23,360 nucleotides of DNA. Source: G020348385 sp964580235 (GTDB lineage: Bacteria; Acidobacteriota; Aminicenantia; Aminicenantales; Aminicenantaceae). The stretch lies in contig CAZOJY010000049.1 in assembly GCA_964580235.1 (NCBI GenBank), positions 1 through 23,360 of the forward strand, written 5' to 3'. Below the pieces are notes generated by a model. It was not told where the DNA came from. It did no database searches and was given only the letters and a program-made list of their open reading frames with translations. Positions 7,863-15,925 of this stretch are shown here, in pieces. A program made the translations under genes and the position numbers. Positions within the stretch are counted from its first letter, which is position 1. Every line of letters begins with the position of its first letter.

Positions 7863-10496
7863 ATGCGATTCCGAAAAAGAGTTTTTTGGATTTTTTGGAC
7901 TGCCAGTTTATTTTTTGTTGGGGCCTTGGCTTTTGGCCAGTCCATTCCCACACCCGAAAAGTTCTTCGGGCACAGGATAGGAGCTGAGAAAAAGCTGGCG
8001 CGCTGGGACAAGATCGTCGAATATATGAATCTGGTTGATGATGCATCCGACCGTGTCATCGTCGAAGAGGTCGGGAAAAGCACGAACGGCAATCCTTTTC
8101 TACTGATGGTGATTTCCTCAGCGGCCAATATCCGGAACATTCAAAGATACAAGGATATCAATCACAGGCTGTTCGATCCCCGGACGATCAAATCCGAAAA
8201 GGAAGCCAAATCCCTGATCGAGGATGCCAAAATTTTTGTGTGTGTGACTTGCAGCATTCATGCCACAGAAGTCGGAGCCACCCAGATGTCGGTCGAGATG
8301 GCCCACCGGTTGGCTACTGAAAAATCTTCCACCATCCAAAACATCCTGGACAACGTGGTTTTTCTCCTCGTCCCCTGCCTGAATCCGGACGGGCAGGTCA
8401 TGGTGACAGACTGGTACAACAAAACATTGGGGACGCCTTATGAAGGGTCCCGGATGCCCTGGCTGTATCATCCCTATGTCGGACACGACAACAACAGGGA
8501 TGCGTACATGTTCACGCAGAAGGAGAGCAGGCTCATCGGACAGATTGTTTTCCAGGACTGGCTTCCGGAAGTGTGGCTTGACGAACACCAGATGGGTAGC
8601 TCGGGTGCGCGGATTTTTGTGATGCCGGCCGCTGACCCGATCAATCCCAATGTCGATCCTCTGATTTACCGCAACACAGGGCTTTTGGGATTTGCCCAGG
8701 CTGCTGCTCTCGAGAGAGCCGGAAAGGAAGGCATCATCTGCGGAAGATCCTACACATACTGGTGGCAGGGGGCCATGGGCTGGGCCGGGTGGTGGCACAA
8801 CATGCTGGGCATGTTGACAGAGCTGGCGTCTGTCCGGATCGCCACATCTGTCGAACAGCAAAAAGCCGACCCCAGAAGGCCCCAACCGGCTGATACGGCC
8901 AGAGGCTCAAGGGGGAGGTATGAGCGGCCGAGCAGAGGACCGATCCCGCCGCCGAGGGATATCCAGTTCCGGTCGCAGTATCCCCGTCCCTGGCTGGGAG
9001 GGAAGTGGACGCTGCGCGACATCGTCGACTACGAGCTCATCGCGACCTTCGGCCTGCTGGAATCTGCGGCGAATCTACGTTCCCAGCTTCTCGAAGGCCT
9101 GTACACCGTCGGGAAACGCCAGATCGATCTGGGCAAAAAGGGCGATCCCTATGCCATCGTTGTCCCCCGGGATCAGGCGGACCGGCCGAGCGTGATCAAA
9201 CTGCTCCAGACCATGGCCTTCGGAGGAGTGGAAGTCCATCAAGCAAAACAGGACTTTACCGCTGACGGGATTTCCTATTCTGCCGGAACGTACGTCATCC
9301 TGATGGCCCAGCCTTTCCGCGCCTATGCCAAAGACCTGCTGGAGGCGCAGGATTATCCCAAGATCTCGCCTGCACCCGGGGTGCCCGCGCAGCCCCCGTA
9401 TGATGCGGCGGGCTGGTCGTTGGGGATGCAGATGGGGGTCGAGACGGTATTTGTCAAAAAGCCGTTTGAAGCAGATCTTGTCAAGCTCGAAACAATCGAG
9501 TTGCCGCCCGGCAGGACAGCTGGCAAAGGGGCCCAATTCATCTTGAGCCACAAGCCGAACAACAGCCTCGTAGCCGTTAACCGCCTTCTTAAAAAAGGAT
9601 ATGAGATAGAGTGGCTGAAGGAGGAAGTGACGGTCGATGGAAAGACATATGCGCCCGGTGCCATTGTTGTCAGGGGAAGCGGCCTGGCAGCGACCATGAA
9701 TGATCTGTGCCGCTCTCTAGGAATCGATGCTGCAGCCGCAGACATCCGACTGTCAAACACCCTGCGCATCCGTGCGCCTCGAACAGCATTGTACCAGTCT
9801 TGGGGAGGCAATATGGACGAGGGTTGGACACGCTGGCTATTGGAGCAGAACGAGTTCCCGTATGAGACCATCCACCCTGAGGACATCCGCAAGGGCGATC
9901 CCTCCGAAAAGTTCGATGTTATTATCTTCCCGGATATGAGAGAAGAGCAGATCATCCGGGGATTGACAGGGGAAACCACACCCCCCGAATACAGGGGCGG
10001 GATCGACAAAAGTGGTGTCGAAGCTCTGCGGAAGTTTATCAGAGGGGGCGGGACAGTACTCACGATCGGCCGGAGTGCCACGTTATTGATGGACGAATTC
10101 GCGGCTCCCTTCCGTGATGGGCTGCGGGGAGTCGGTCGGGAGGAGTTCCTCTGTCCCGGCTCCATCGTGCGGGTGCTGGTGGACAACTCGCATCCGATCG
10201 CCTACGGCATGCCGGCCCAGGCCAATGCTGTTTTTTCCAATTCTCTCGTCCTCGAGCCCGTGCCGTCGTTTTCGACCATGTCCAGTTCGATCGTCGTGCG
10301 TTATCCGACCGGGAACATTCTCCAGAGCGGCTGGCTGCACGGAGAATCTCATCTTTACAACAAAGTGGGTGTGGCGGAAGTGAAGCTGGGCAAGGGCCGC
10401 ATGGTCTTGATCCCGATCAAAGTCCAGCACCGGGCCCAGCCTTACGGTACATTCAAGCTGCTCTTCAACGCCATCCTGACTTCTGCCGCCGAGTAA
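7863..10496 (+). CDS. Exported M14-family zinc carboxypeptidase-like protein
   Basis: An 877-residue protein with a signal peptide (hydrophobic FWIFWTASLFFVGALAFG). The M14 catalytic set is visible: zinc ligands H133 and E136 in SIHATEVGA, a third ligand H242 in DEHQMGSSG, and catalytic E320 in LTELASVRIATS. NPDGQ and GHDNNRDAYM are also typical. The C-terminal half (from about residue 560) is not peptidase-like. Its FDVIIFPDMREEQ and FIRGGGTVLTIG segments resemble a class I glutamine-amidotransferase/ThuA-like Rossmann fold, an arrangement known in large M14 proteins of Acidobacteria and Bacteroidetes. An AGGAGG at 7853-7858 sits close to the ATG. It probably trims peptides in the periplasm or outside the cell. 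Active-site residues appear intact. Confidence 0.88.
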   Translation: MRFRKRVFWIFWTASLFFVGALAFGQSIPTPEKFFGHRIGAEKKLARWDKIVEYMNLVDDASDRVIVEEVGKSTNGNPFLLMVISSAANIRNIQRYKDINHRLFDPRTIKSEKEAKSLIEDAKIFVCVTCSIHATEVGATQMSVEMAHRLATEKSSTIQNILDNVVFLLVPCLNPDGQVMVTDWYNKTLGTPYEGSRMPWLYHPYVGHDNNRDAYMFTQKESRLIGQIVFQDWLPEVWLDEHQMGSSGARIFVMPAADPINPNVDPLIYRNTGLLGFAQAAALERAGKEGIICGRSYTYWWQGAMGWAGWWHNMLGMLTELASVRIATSVEQQKADPRRPQPADTARGSRGRYERPSRGPIPPPRDIQFRSQYPRPWLGGKWTLRDIVDYELIATFGLLESAANLRSQLLEGLYTVGKRQIDLGKKGDPYAIVVPRDQADRPSVIKLLQTMAFGGVEVHQAKQDFTADGISYSAGTYVILMAQPFRAYAKDLLEAQDYPKISPAPGVPAQPPYDAAGWSLGMQMGVETVFVKKPFEADLVKLETIELPPGRTAGKGAQFILSHKPNNSLVAVNRLLKKGYEIEWLKEEVTVDGKTYAPGAIVVRGSGLAATMNDLCRSLGIDAAAADIRLSNTLRIRAPRTALYQSWGGNMDEGWTRWLLEQNEFPYETIHPEDIRKGDPSEKFDVIIFPDMREEQIIRGLTGETTPPEYRGGIDKSGVEALRKFIRGGGTVLTIGRSATLLMDEFAAPFRDGLRGVGREEFLCPGSIVRVLVDNSHPIAYGMPAQANAVFSNSLVLEPVPSFSTMSSSIVVRYPTGNILQSGWLHGESHLYNKVGVAEVKLGKGRMVLIPIKVQHRAQPYGTFKLLFNAILTSAAE

Positions 10497-10559
10497 ACAG
10501 GCGAACGAGTGAGCCTGAAATGCGTGTTCATTCACCGATGATTGCCTCCATGATTTTTC

Positions 10560-10588
10560 TTTACATCTGCTGGCAATTGGTGTATGGA
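10560..10588 (+). promoter_or_regulatory. Possible promoter of the M28 peptidase gene
   Basis: TTTACA (10560-10565), 17 nt, then TATGGA (10583-10588) preceded by TG. The 127-nt gap between the M14 and M28 genes otherwise holds only a short CAGGC/GCCTG stem (10499-10518) with no T-tract. A single promoter match of this quality could be chance. Confidence 0.35.
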
Positions 10589-10623
10589 TAAATCCAAAGA
10601 AAATCGATCTTGGAGGAGAAAGC

Positions 10624-12738
10624 ATGAATAAGCGTGCCGTTTTTTTATTTTCTGTCTTGTTTATGATTCCGGGCAGCTTCTTGATGGCCCAGATAACCCC
10701 ATGGTTCTACTGGACTCTTCTTCCCGAGGAGCAGATGGATTATATCGTCGGGGAGGCTTCAGGGGAAGAAGCATGGCATACCATCGTGGAGACGGCCGGA
10801 TATGTGAGAAACAGGCCGTCGAATGAGTACGCCGGCACGTTTGTGGAAAGCCAGTACATCTATGATCGGCTGAAGGAATATGGGCTTCCGGGGGCGGAAA
10901 TCGTCCGCCTTCCTGGAGGAGACACGTGGGATGGAGTCAAAGGAGAACTCTGGGAAATCAGCCCGAACCGCCGAAAAATCGCTTCCTATCGCGACATAAC
11001 GGCCATGCTGGCCTCAGGCAGCACTGATACAGATGTCCAGGCTGAACTTGTGTGGGTGGGTCAGGGATCAAAAGAAGACATCACGAAAGCCGAAGTGCAA
11101 GGAAAAATTGTGGTTACGGAAGGAAATATGAGTGGTGTCTACCGGGAGGCCTGCACGAATCAGGGTGCCCTGGGTATTGTTGCCATCAGCACGGTAGGGG
11201 CGGATTGGGACCCGCTCCAGATGTCATTCCGGGGCATAAGAGGGCGCAGGAGCACAGAGGAAAAGCAGGCGCCGAAGTTCGGCTTTCAATTCCCCCGGCG
11301 GGAGGGAAAGTTTCTCAAAGCCCGCCTGCTTCGGAGAGAAAAAATCACTGTCCACGCTGTTGTCGAAGCCAGGACGGAAAAGTATGAAATGCAGGATGTC
11401 GTCTGTCACATCCCGGGCACAGATCCTGCTGCCGGAGAAATCATTTTTTCGGCTCACCTTTTTGAAGGTTTCATCAAACAGGGTGCCAACGACAACAAAT
11501 CGGGCAGCGCTGGAATTCTCGAAGTGGCACGGGTGCTGCATACGCTTATCGAAGACGGAAGGCTGCCGCGTCCTAAAAGGACGATCCGATTTCTGTGGGG
11601 GCCAGAGTTTTCCGGCACAGGCCCATGGGTCAAGGCCCATCAAGACATCATGGAAAAAACACTTTGTAACATCAACATGGATATGGTCGGAGAATGGCTG
11701 AGCAAACACCAGGCGTTTATGTGCCTGATGCGGACAACCTACGGGAATCCCCATTACATCAATGATGTGATGGAAAATTATTACAGGTATGTCGGAGAGG
11801 GAAACAGGGAGCGAATCCAGAACCGCAGCGCTGCAGAGAAAGTGCCTCACCGAATCGTGGCTCCATCCGGAGCGGACGAGCCTTTTTATTATTCCATCGA
11901 AACCCACTACGGTGCCTCTGATCATGAAGTCTTCAACGACTGGTCCGTTGGTGTTCCGGGTGTCATGGTGATCGCATGGCCGGACAGGTGGTATCATCTA
12001 TCCGGAGATAATCCGGACAAAGCTGATCCCACCCAGCTGAAACGGGTGGCCATCATCGGGGCGGCAGCGGCCTACACCATTGCCAGTGCCGATGATGACA
12101 TGGCCATTAAAATCGCAGGCGAAGCTGCAAGCAACGGCACACGCCGGCTCGGTCACAAACTTGGTGTCGGATTAGAGATTATAAATAGAGCGGATGCCGA
12201 AACACTGGCCCAATCCTACAAACAGGCCCGCCTTCATGTGGAGATGGCCATAATCAATGAGAAGGAAACCTTGGAATCCATTCTTGAGCTTGCCAAAAAT
12301 AAAACGACAGTCGGTCAGTACATCAAAAAGATGCAAAAAACCATCGATGATGTGGGCAAATCCCACCTGGTGGTTCTTCTAACGCGAATGGAAGCTGTCG
12401 CCGAGAGGTTCGGGGTTAAGCCCGTCCGGATCACGCTGAACGAGTTGGAAAAACGGGCTGCAAAAATGGTCCCCAAACCCTTGTCTTTGATAAAAGAAGG
12501 AGGGTACAGGGAGTACAGAAATCTCATCAATCAAGTTCCAAAAAAAGAAAGAGACAAATATCCCTACGGGAGAGACGGGATTCCCAGCACGAGCGAACTT
12601 CAGTGTCTGATCAACGGAAAGCGGAGCGTGTTGGAAATAAAAAATATGCTGGATGTTCAGTACCCGAGAAAATCCAACCTGGAAAGCGTCATGAATTACC
12701 TCCAGATCCTGAAGCTGGCAGGGCTTATCTCTTTTTGA
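10624..12738 (+). CDS. Exported M28-family metallopeptidase with PA-like insert and C-terminal helical domain
   Basis: A 704-residue protein with a signal peptide ending near LMAQ and a GGAGG (10612-10616) 7 nt before the ATG. Residues about 100-250 hold a protease-associated-type insert (GKIVVTEGN, YREACTNQGALGIVAIS). The M28 fold follows: H278 in FSAHLFEGF, D290 in GANDNKSGSAGI, E328 in FLWGPEFSGT, D in NMDMVGE, and H434 in GASDHEVF. Two usual positions differ: HxD reads HLF, and the EE pair reads EF, so metal binding may be altered or this is a distinct subfamily. The last ~60 residues (STSELQCLINGKRSVLEIKN through LAGLISF) look like a small winged-helix-like module. It converges on the arginase-like gene with a 14-nt tail overlap. 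Likely peptide degradation outside the cytosol. Confidence 0.82.
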   Translation: MNKRAVFLFSVLFMIPGSFLMAQITPWFYWTLLPEEQMDYIVGEASGEEAWHTIVETAGYVRNRPSNEYAGTFVESQYIYDRLKEYGLPGAEIVRLPGGDTWDGVKGELWEISPNRRKIASYRDITAMLASGSTDTDVQAELVWVGQGSKEDITKAEVQGKIVVTEGNMSGVYREACTNQGALGIVAISTVGADWDPLQMSFRGIRGRRSTEEKQAPKFGFQFPRREGKFLKARLLRREKITVHAVVEARTEKYEMQDVVCHIPGTDPAAGEIIFSAHLFEGFIKQGANDNKSGSAGILEVARVLHTLIEDGRLPRPKRTIRFLWGPEFSGTGPWVKAHQDIMEKTLCNINMDMVGEWLSKHQAFMCLMRTTYGNPHYINDVMENYYRYVGEGNRERIQNRSAAEKVPHRIVAPSGADEPFYYSIETHYGASDHEVFNDWSVGVPGVMVIAWPDRWYHLSGDNPDKADPTQLKRVAIIGAAAAYTIASADDDMAIKIAGEAASNGTRRLGHKLGVGLEIINRADAETLAQSYKQARLHVEMAIINEKETLESILELAKNKTTVGQYIKKMQKTIDDVGKSHLVVLLTRMEAVAERFGVKPVRITLNELEKRAAKMVPKPLSLIKEGGYREYRNLINQVPKKERDKYPYGRDGIPSTSELQCLINGKRSVLEIKNMLDVQYPRKSNLESVMNYLQILKLAGLISF

Positions 12739-13729
12739 TTCCCTTGATGGCTCCTTCGATCAGGCGGTAAGCAGCCTGTAGCGAATGGCCGTCCTTGTCC
12801 CTTTCCCCGAACGGCATTGAAGCGATGCCTATGGCCCCGGCCTTTTTGTGCCGAAACATCACCTCCAACGCTGCCGCCAGTTCTCGGCTGGTCGGTCCTT
12901 CAGGCGCTGTGAGAGGGTGGCCGCTGACTTCGCTTGGATCGAGTACGTCCATGTCGATGTGGACATAGATGATTTCTGTCAGATGGCTCAAGCGCTCCAT
13001 CTGCCTGTTTATGTTATCTGAAAGGTTCCGGATATCATCGACTGATATAAACTCGCATCGGGACCGGTCCAGGAGTTCCTGTTCCAGGGGATCCACATCC
13101 CGCAGCCCGGCCATGACGATGTATTTTGTCGGCAGGGCCGGATCCAGGCCTGCTTTCAACCGCAGCCGCGTCAGGCACATGCCCGAGGCGATGGCCACCG
13201 GCATCCCTCCGAGCATGCCGCTGAGGGTGGTCTCCGGCGTGTTGAAGTCAGCATGGGCATCGATCCAGATAAGACCCACACGGAGCGGCTTCTGTCCTGC
13301 CAGGCCCTGGGGCTGGAGGCTGCGGGAATCTTTCTGCGTGCCTTTCCCGGGCCTTAGATGCTGGAGGCCTGCCAGCATGCCCAGCATATCCGTGCAGTTT
13401 TGCAGCAGCCCGATGGTGAAATATTCGCCTTTTTTGTTTTCGGCGATGAGTTTTCCCAGGTGTTTGCTCTCCAGGGCATCCTCGTTCCATTCACCGTATT
13501 CCTTTTCTTCTTCAGTCGTTAGTTTGATGGTGGCTATTTTTGTGACATCACACCCCAGGTTTGCCAGCCGGTCCAAAAGGCCGCTCCCTTCCATGACAGC
13601 CGGTCCTTCGCTTCGGTTTTTCAGGATAAAAATCTTTATTTTTCCTTTGGTCATCGTTTCATTTTGTGCAGATAAAATGAGTGGGAACAAAACCGTCATC
13701 CCTAAAAAAATACTGAGCATGTTTTTCAA
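12725..13729 (-). CDS. Exported arginase/agmatinase-family (ureohydrolase) protein
   Basis: A 334-residue protein of the ureohydrolase fold. The TTG start at 13729 is chosen over ATG at 13720. It lies a few bases after GGGAGAGG and gives the signal peptide a basic start (MKNMLSIFLGMTVLFPLILSAQ). Metal motifs are present: DAHADFNTPE (D157, H159, D161) and HIDMDVLDPSE (D259, D261). The first ligand motif, normally GGDHS, is replaced by QNCTDMLG near residue 110, so one expected manganese-binding His is absent. The chemistry would be guanidino hydrolysis (arginine or agmatine to urea plus amine), but the altered site and export make activity uncertain. It diverges from the glycerate kinase and overlaps the M28 gene tail to tail. 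Confidence 0.85.
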   Translation of the reverse strand: MKNMLSIFLGMTVLFPLILSAQNETMTKGKIKIFILKNRSEGPAVMEGSGLLDRLANLGCDVTKIATIKLTTEEEKEYGEWNEDALESKHLGKLIAENKKGEYFTIGLLQNCTDMLGMLAGLQHLRPGKGTQKDSRSLQPQGLAGQKPLRVGLIWIDAHADFNTPETTLSGMLGGMPVAIASGMCLTRLRLKAGLDPALPTKYIVMAGLRDVDPLEQELLDRSRCEFISVDDIRNLSDNINRQMERLSHLTEIIYVHIDMDVLDPSEVSGHPLTAPEGPTSRELAAALEVMFRHKKAGAIGIASMPFGERDKDGHSLQAAYRLIEGAIKGIKKR

Positions 13730-13798
13730 TGTCCTCTCCCGCTAAAAAAGTCTGGCTTAATTTAATTCTCGGTCTATTAAACCGCATTGTCTTCTAGG

Positions 13799-13827
13799 GA
13801 TTTATCACAGGTAAGAAAATGTGTCAA
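13799..13827 (-). promoter_or_regulatory. Promoter of the arginase-family gene
   Basis: On the minus strand, TTGACA (13827-13822), 17 nt, then TAAATC (13804-13799). It would give a leader of about 60 nt. Its -35 box is one half of the palindrome at 13822-13836. Confidence 0.45.
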
Positions 13828-13836
13828 ATTTTGACA
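13822..13836. promoter_or_regulatory. Palindrome fusing two divergent -35 boxes
   Basis: TGTCAAATTTTGACA is a perfect 7+1+7 palindrome. Each arm contains TTGACA reading outward, toward the arginase-family gene on the minus strand and the glycerate kinase gene on the plus strand. A regulator bound here would cover both promoters, but the symmetry alone could also follow simply from two abutting -35 boxes. Confidence 0.45.
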
Positions 13837-13859
13837 ATGCCCTTTCCTTGTGATACAAG
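13831..13859 (+). promoter_or_regulatory. Promoter of the glycerate kinase gene
   Basis: TTGACA (13831-13836), 17 nt, then TACAAG (13854-13859) preceded by TGA, which gives an extended -10 TGn motif. The start site would be near 13866, about 45 nt before the ATG. Confidence 0.45.
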
Positions 13860-13910
13860 AATTTAAATCGGTTTTCAAAATTTCCTGAGAGTCTAAAGGA
13901 ACGTTCAAGA

Positions 13911-15239
13911 ATGGATATAGCCCGAGTAAAAAAGGATGCGTTGGCGATTTTCGAAGCAGGAGTAAAGGCGGTCAACGCGGCTCAAGCGATAAAAAATCAT
14001 CTCATACTCGAAAAAAACCGCCTGATTGTAGGAAAGGAATCAATCGATCTTTCTGTCTTCGACAGAATATCTGTTATTGGGGCAGGGAAGGCCTCCGCCG
14101 CCATGGCGCGAGCCATGGAAGAGATTCTCGGCGGGAGATTGAGTTCCGGTCTTGTCATCACAAAATATAGCCATGCGCTTCCTCTGGACAAGGCCCGGGT
14201 CATAGAAGCGGGACATCCAGTACCGGATGAGGCAGGTTTTCATGGAGCCCGGCAGATTGTTCAAATTCTTGAGAAAACCGATGGAAAAGATCTTGTGTTT
14301 TTTTTGATTTCTGGAGGCGGCTCTGCTCTTTTGCCTTATCCTTATGATGGATTAACTCTGAAGGACAAACAGGATGTGACGAGAGTCCTGCTTGAAGTTG
14401 GCGCCAGCATCCACGAAATCAATGCCCTGCGGAAGCACCTTTCCCGGGTCAAGGGGGGGCGGCTGGCAAAATTTGCCTACCCGGCCGCCCTGATTTCTCT
14501 TGTTCTTTCCGATGTGATCGGGGATGATCTGGACAGCATTGCTTCGGGCCCTACCGTCCCCGACCACAGCACCTTCGATGACTGCTTGAGCATTCTGGAT
14601 AAATACCGGATTGTCGAGCGCATTCCTTCGGCGGCGAGAGAAATTTTCAAAAAAGGAGCCCGCGGAGAAATCGAAGAAACACCAAAGCCTGGAGATCCTG
14701 TTTTCGAAAGAACGCAAAACCTGATCATCGGCAGCAGCATTCAGGCCGTTAAAGCCTCTGAGAAAAAAGCTGCAGAATTGGGATACAACACCCTCATTCT
14801 TTCCACCTTCATCGAGGGGGAGACCAGGGATGTGGCCAGAGTGCACGCTGCGGTCGCGAGGGAAATTCTGAGCTCGGGAAATCCGTTAAATAGGCCGGCC
14901 TGTGTTCTATCCGGGGGAGAGACGACGGTCACCGTCCGAGGCAAAGGGAAGGGAGGACGGAACCAGGAGTTTGTCCTTGCCGCGGCCGTGGAAATCGCTG
15001 GATTGGGAAATATCGTTGTGCTGAGTGCTGGAACCGACGGAACCGATGGTCCGACCGATGCCGCCGGAGCGATAGCCGATGGATCGACCATCTCTCGAGC
15101 CAGGAAGGTGGGATTGAATTCCGCCCATTACTTACGCGATAATGATTCCTACAATTTTTTTGCCGCCCTGAATGATTTGATCATCACCGGCCCCACCCGA
15201 ACCAATGTCATGGATTTGAGAATCGTTCTGGCGATCTGA
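13911..15239 (+). CDS. Glycerate 2-kinase (DUF4147 / MOFRL family)
   Basis: A 442-residue cytosolic enzyme that phosphorylates D-glycerate to 2-phosphoglycerate, feeding lower glycolysis. The N-terminal DUF4147 domain shows VIGAGKASAAMARAMEE, EAGHPVPDEAG, FLISGGGSALLPYP and KHLSRVKGGRLA followed by SLVLSDVIGDD. The C-terminal MOFRL domain shows CVLSGGETTVTVRGKGKGG followed by RNQEFVLAAA, and SAGTDGTDGPTDAAGA. Length and motif order match full-length bacterial enzymes of the GckA/TtuD type. The RBS is weak (AAAGGA about 8 nt upstream). It is transcribed alone and divergently from the arginase-family gene. Its role here is probably carbon salvage, for example from serine or hydroxypyruvate, but no partner gene is adjacent. 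Confidence 0.93.
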   Translation: MDIARVKKDALAIFEAGVKAVNAAQAIKNHLILEKNRLIVGKESIDLSVFDRISVIGAGKASAAMARAMEEILGGRLSSGLVITKYSHALPLDKARVIEAGHPVPDEAGFHGARQIVQILEKTDGKDLVFFLISGGGSALLPYPYDGLTLKDKQDVTRVLLEVGASIHEINALRKHLSRVKGGRLAKFAYPAALISLVLSDVIGDDLDSIASGPTVPDHSTFDDCLSILDKYRIVERIPSAAREIFKKGARGEIEETPKPGDPVFERTQNLIIGSSIQAVKASEKKAAELGYNTLILSTFIEGETRDVARVHAAVAREILSSGNPLNRPACVLSGGETTVTVRGKGKGGRNQEFVLAAAVEIAGLGNIVVLSAGTDGTDGPTDAAGAIADGSTISRARKVGLNSAHYLRDNDSYNFFAALNDLIITGPTRTNVMDLRIVLAI

Positions 15240-15305
15240 GGGCTCTTCGTCCGAGGATGATCAGGTTTTTCAAGAAGTCGACTGCCAGTAATTGAGATTT
15301 ACCCA

Positions 15306-15419
15306 TTAGGTTTTTTCTATGAGGTGGCTCTCTATCTCCGTGAGTATTTCTTGTTTTTCTTTGTTTGTCCCGAGATAGTGGCTGATTTCCTCGAGATAAG
15401 ATTCCAATCTTTTAGACAT
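15306..15419 (-). CDS. 37-residue HAAS-domain remnant or micro-protein following padR
   Basis: The ATG at 15419 lies inside the end of padR (8-nt overlap). The frame reads MSKRLESYLEEISHYLG, then TNKEKQEILTEIESHLIEKT and a stop. This matches the start of HAAS (DUF1700-like) proteins, membrane partners usually encoded directly after PadR regulators, where they act as signalling or anti-regulator modules. Normal relatives continue with several TM helices; here translation stops after one helical unit. The sequence from 15240 to 15305 shows no obvious continuation. It is either a decayed gene or a genuinely minimal helical peptide. The family assignment rests on about 35 residues plus context. 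Confidence 0.6.
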   Translation of the reverse strand: MSKRLESYLEEISHYLGTNKEKQEILTEIESHLIEKT

Positions 15420-15750
15420 TTTTGTTCTCCTCTAAAAGCCGATTCAAGATTTCGTTCTGCCGCTGCCATATTCTGAGAAGCTGTCTGCGAACGTCTCTCC
15501 CCTCTTTTGTGATGATATAAAACTTACGGGGCCTGTCTTTTCTGACATCCCATTTGCTTTTGATGAGACCTTTTTTCTCCAGCCTTCTCAGCAAGGGGTA
15601 CAGGGTATTCTCTTCCACTTCATATCCTTTTGTTTCGAGATGTTTGGCCATAGCGTATCCATACCTGTCTTTTTCCAGAAGGACAAGAACGAGCACCTGC
15701 AGGAAGCCTCGATTCATTTCTGTTTCGAAAGGGCTGATGTCTGTGGCCAT
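15412..15750 (-). CDS. PadR-family transcriptional regulator
   Basis: A 112-residue winged-helix regulator. Typical PadR features: GFLQVLVLVLLEKDRYGYAMAKHL, EVEENTLYPLLRRLEKKGLI and the wing RKDRPRKFYIITKEG, followed by a short dimerisation helix. A strong GGAGGT precedes the ATG at a normal distance. It has an exactly consensus promoter (15816-15844) and a HAAS remnant overlapping its 3' end. It diverges from the APC-USP permease, so it may control itself and the permease. Direct repeats ACTGTGxxATATA in the leader (15785-15815) are candidate operators. PadR proteins typically repress and respond to small hydrophobic or antimicrobial ligands; none can be named here. Confidence 0.92.
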   Translation of the reverse strand: MATDISPFETEMNRGFLQVLVLVLLEKDRYGYAMAKHLETKGYEVEENTLYPLLRRLEKKGLIKSKWDVRKDRPRKFYIITKEGRDVRRQLLRIWQRQNEILNRLLEENKNV

Positions 15751-15784
15751 CCCGATTACCTCCTTCGGTGTTGATCTAAAAATT

Positions 15785-15815
15785 ACTGTGTCATATACTT
15801 ATACTGTGCAATATA
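15785..15815. promoter_or_regulatory. Direct repeats, candidate PadR operator
   Basis: ACTGTGTCATATA (15785-15797) and ACTGTGCAATATA (15803-15815) differ at only two positions and start 18 bp apart. A related CACTGTAT occurs at 15832-15839 inside the promoter. They surround the predicted padR transcription start, a sensible place for autorepression. Confidence 0.35.
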
Positions 15816-15844
15816 ATTATAATGTATAAAACACTGTATGTCAA
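15816..15844 (-). promoter_or_regulatory. Exact-consensus sigma70 promoter for padR
   Basis: On the minus strand, TTGACA (15844-15839), 17 nt, then TATAAT (15821-15816): all twelve consensus bases with the ideal spacer. Such strength is unusual for a regulator gene unless it is tightly repressed, supporting autoregulation. Transcription would start near 15809, about 60 nt before the ATG. Confidence 0.75.
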
Positions 15845-15858
15845 GCCCTTTTTTATTA

Positions 15859-15887
15859 TTGACATTTCCAAGGACTGGGGGTATTTT
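15859..15887 (+). promoter_or_regulatory. Sigma70-like promoter for the APC-USP permease
   Basis: TTGACA (15859-15864), 17 nt, then TATTTT (15882-15887). The -35 box is only 14 bp from that of the divergent padR promoter, so the two polymerase sites are back to back. The leader to the ATG would be about 32 nt. Confidence 0.6.
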
Positions 15888-15925
15888 TATGCAGATTAAC
15901 CGACGAATATTCACTTACATAAAAT

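Noticed and set aside
13718..13729. ATG at 13720 as the arginase-family start
   Set aside because: The TTG at 13729 is better spaced from GGGAGAGG and adds the basic residue expected at a signal-peptide start; the difference is only three codons.
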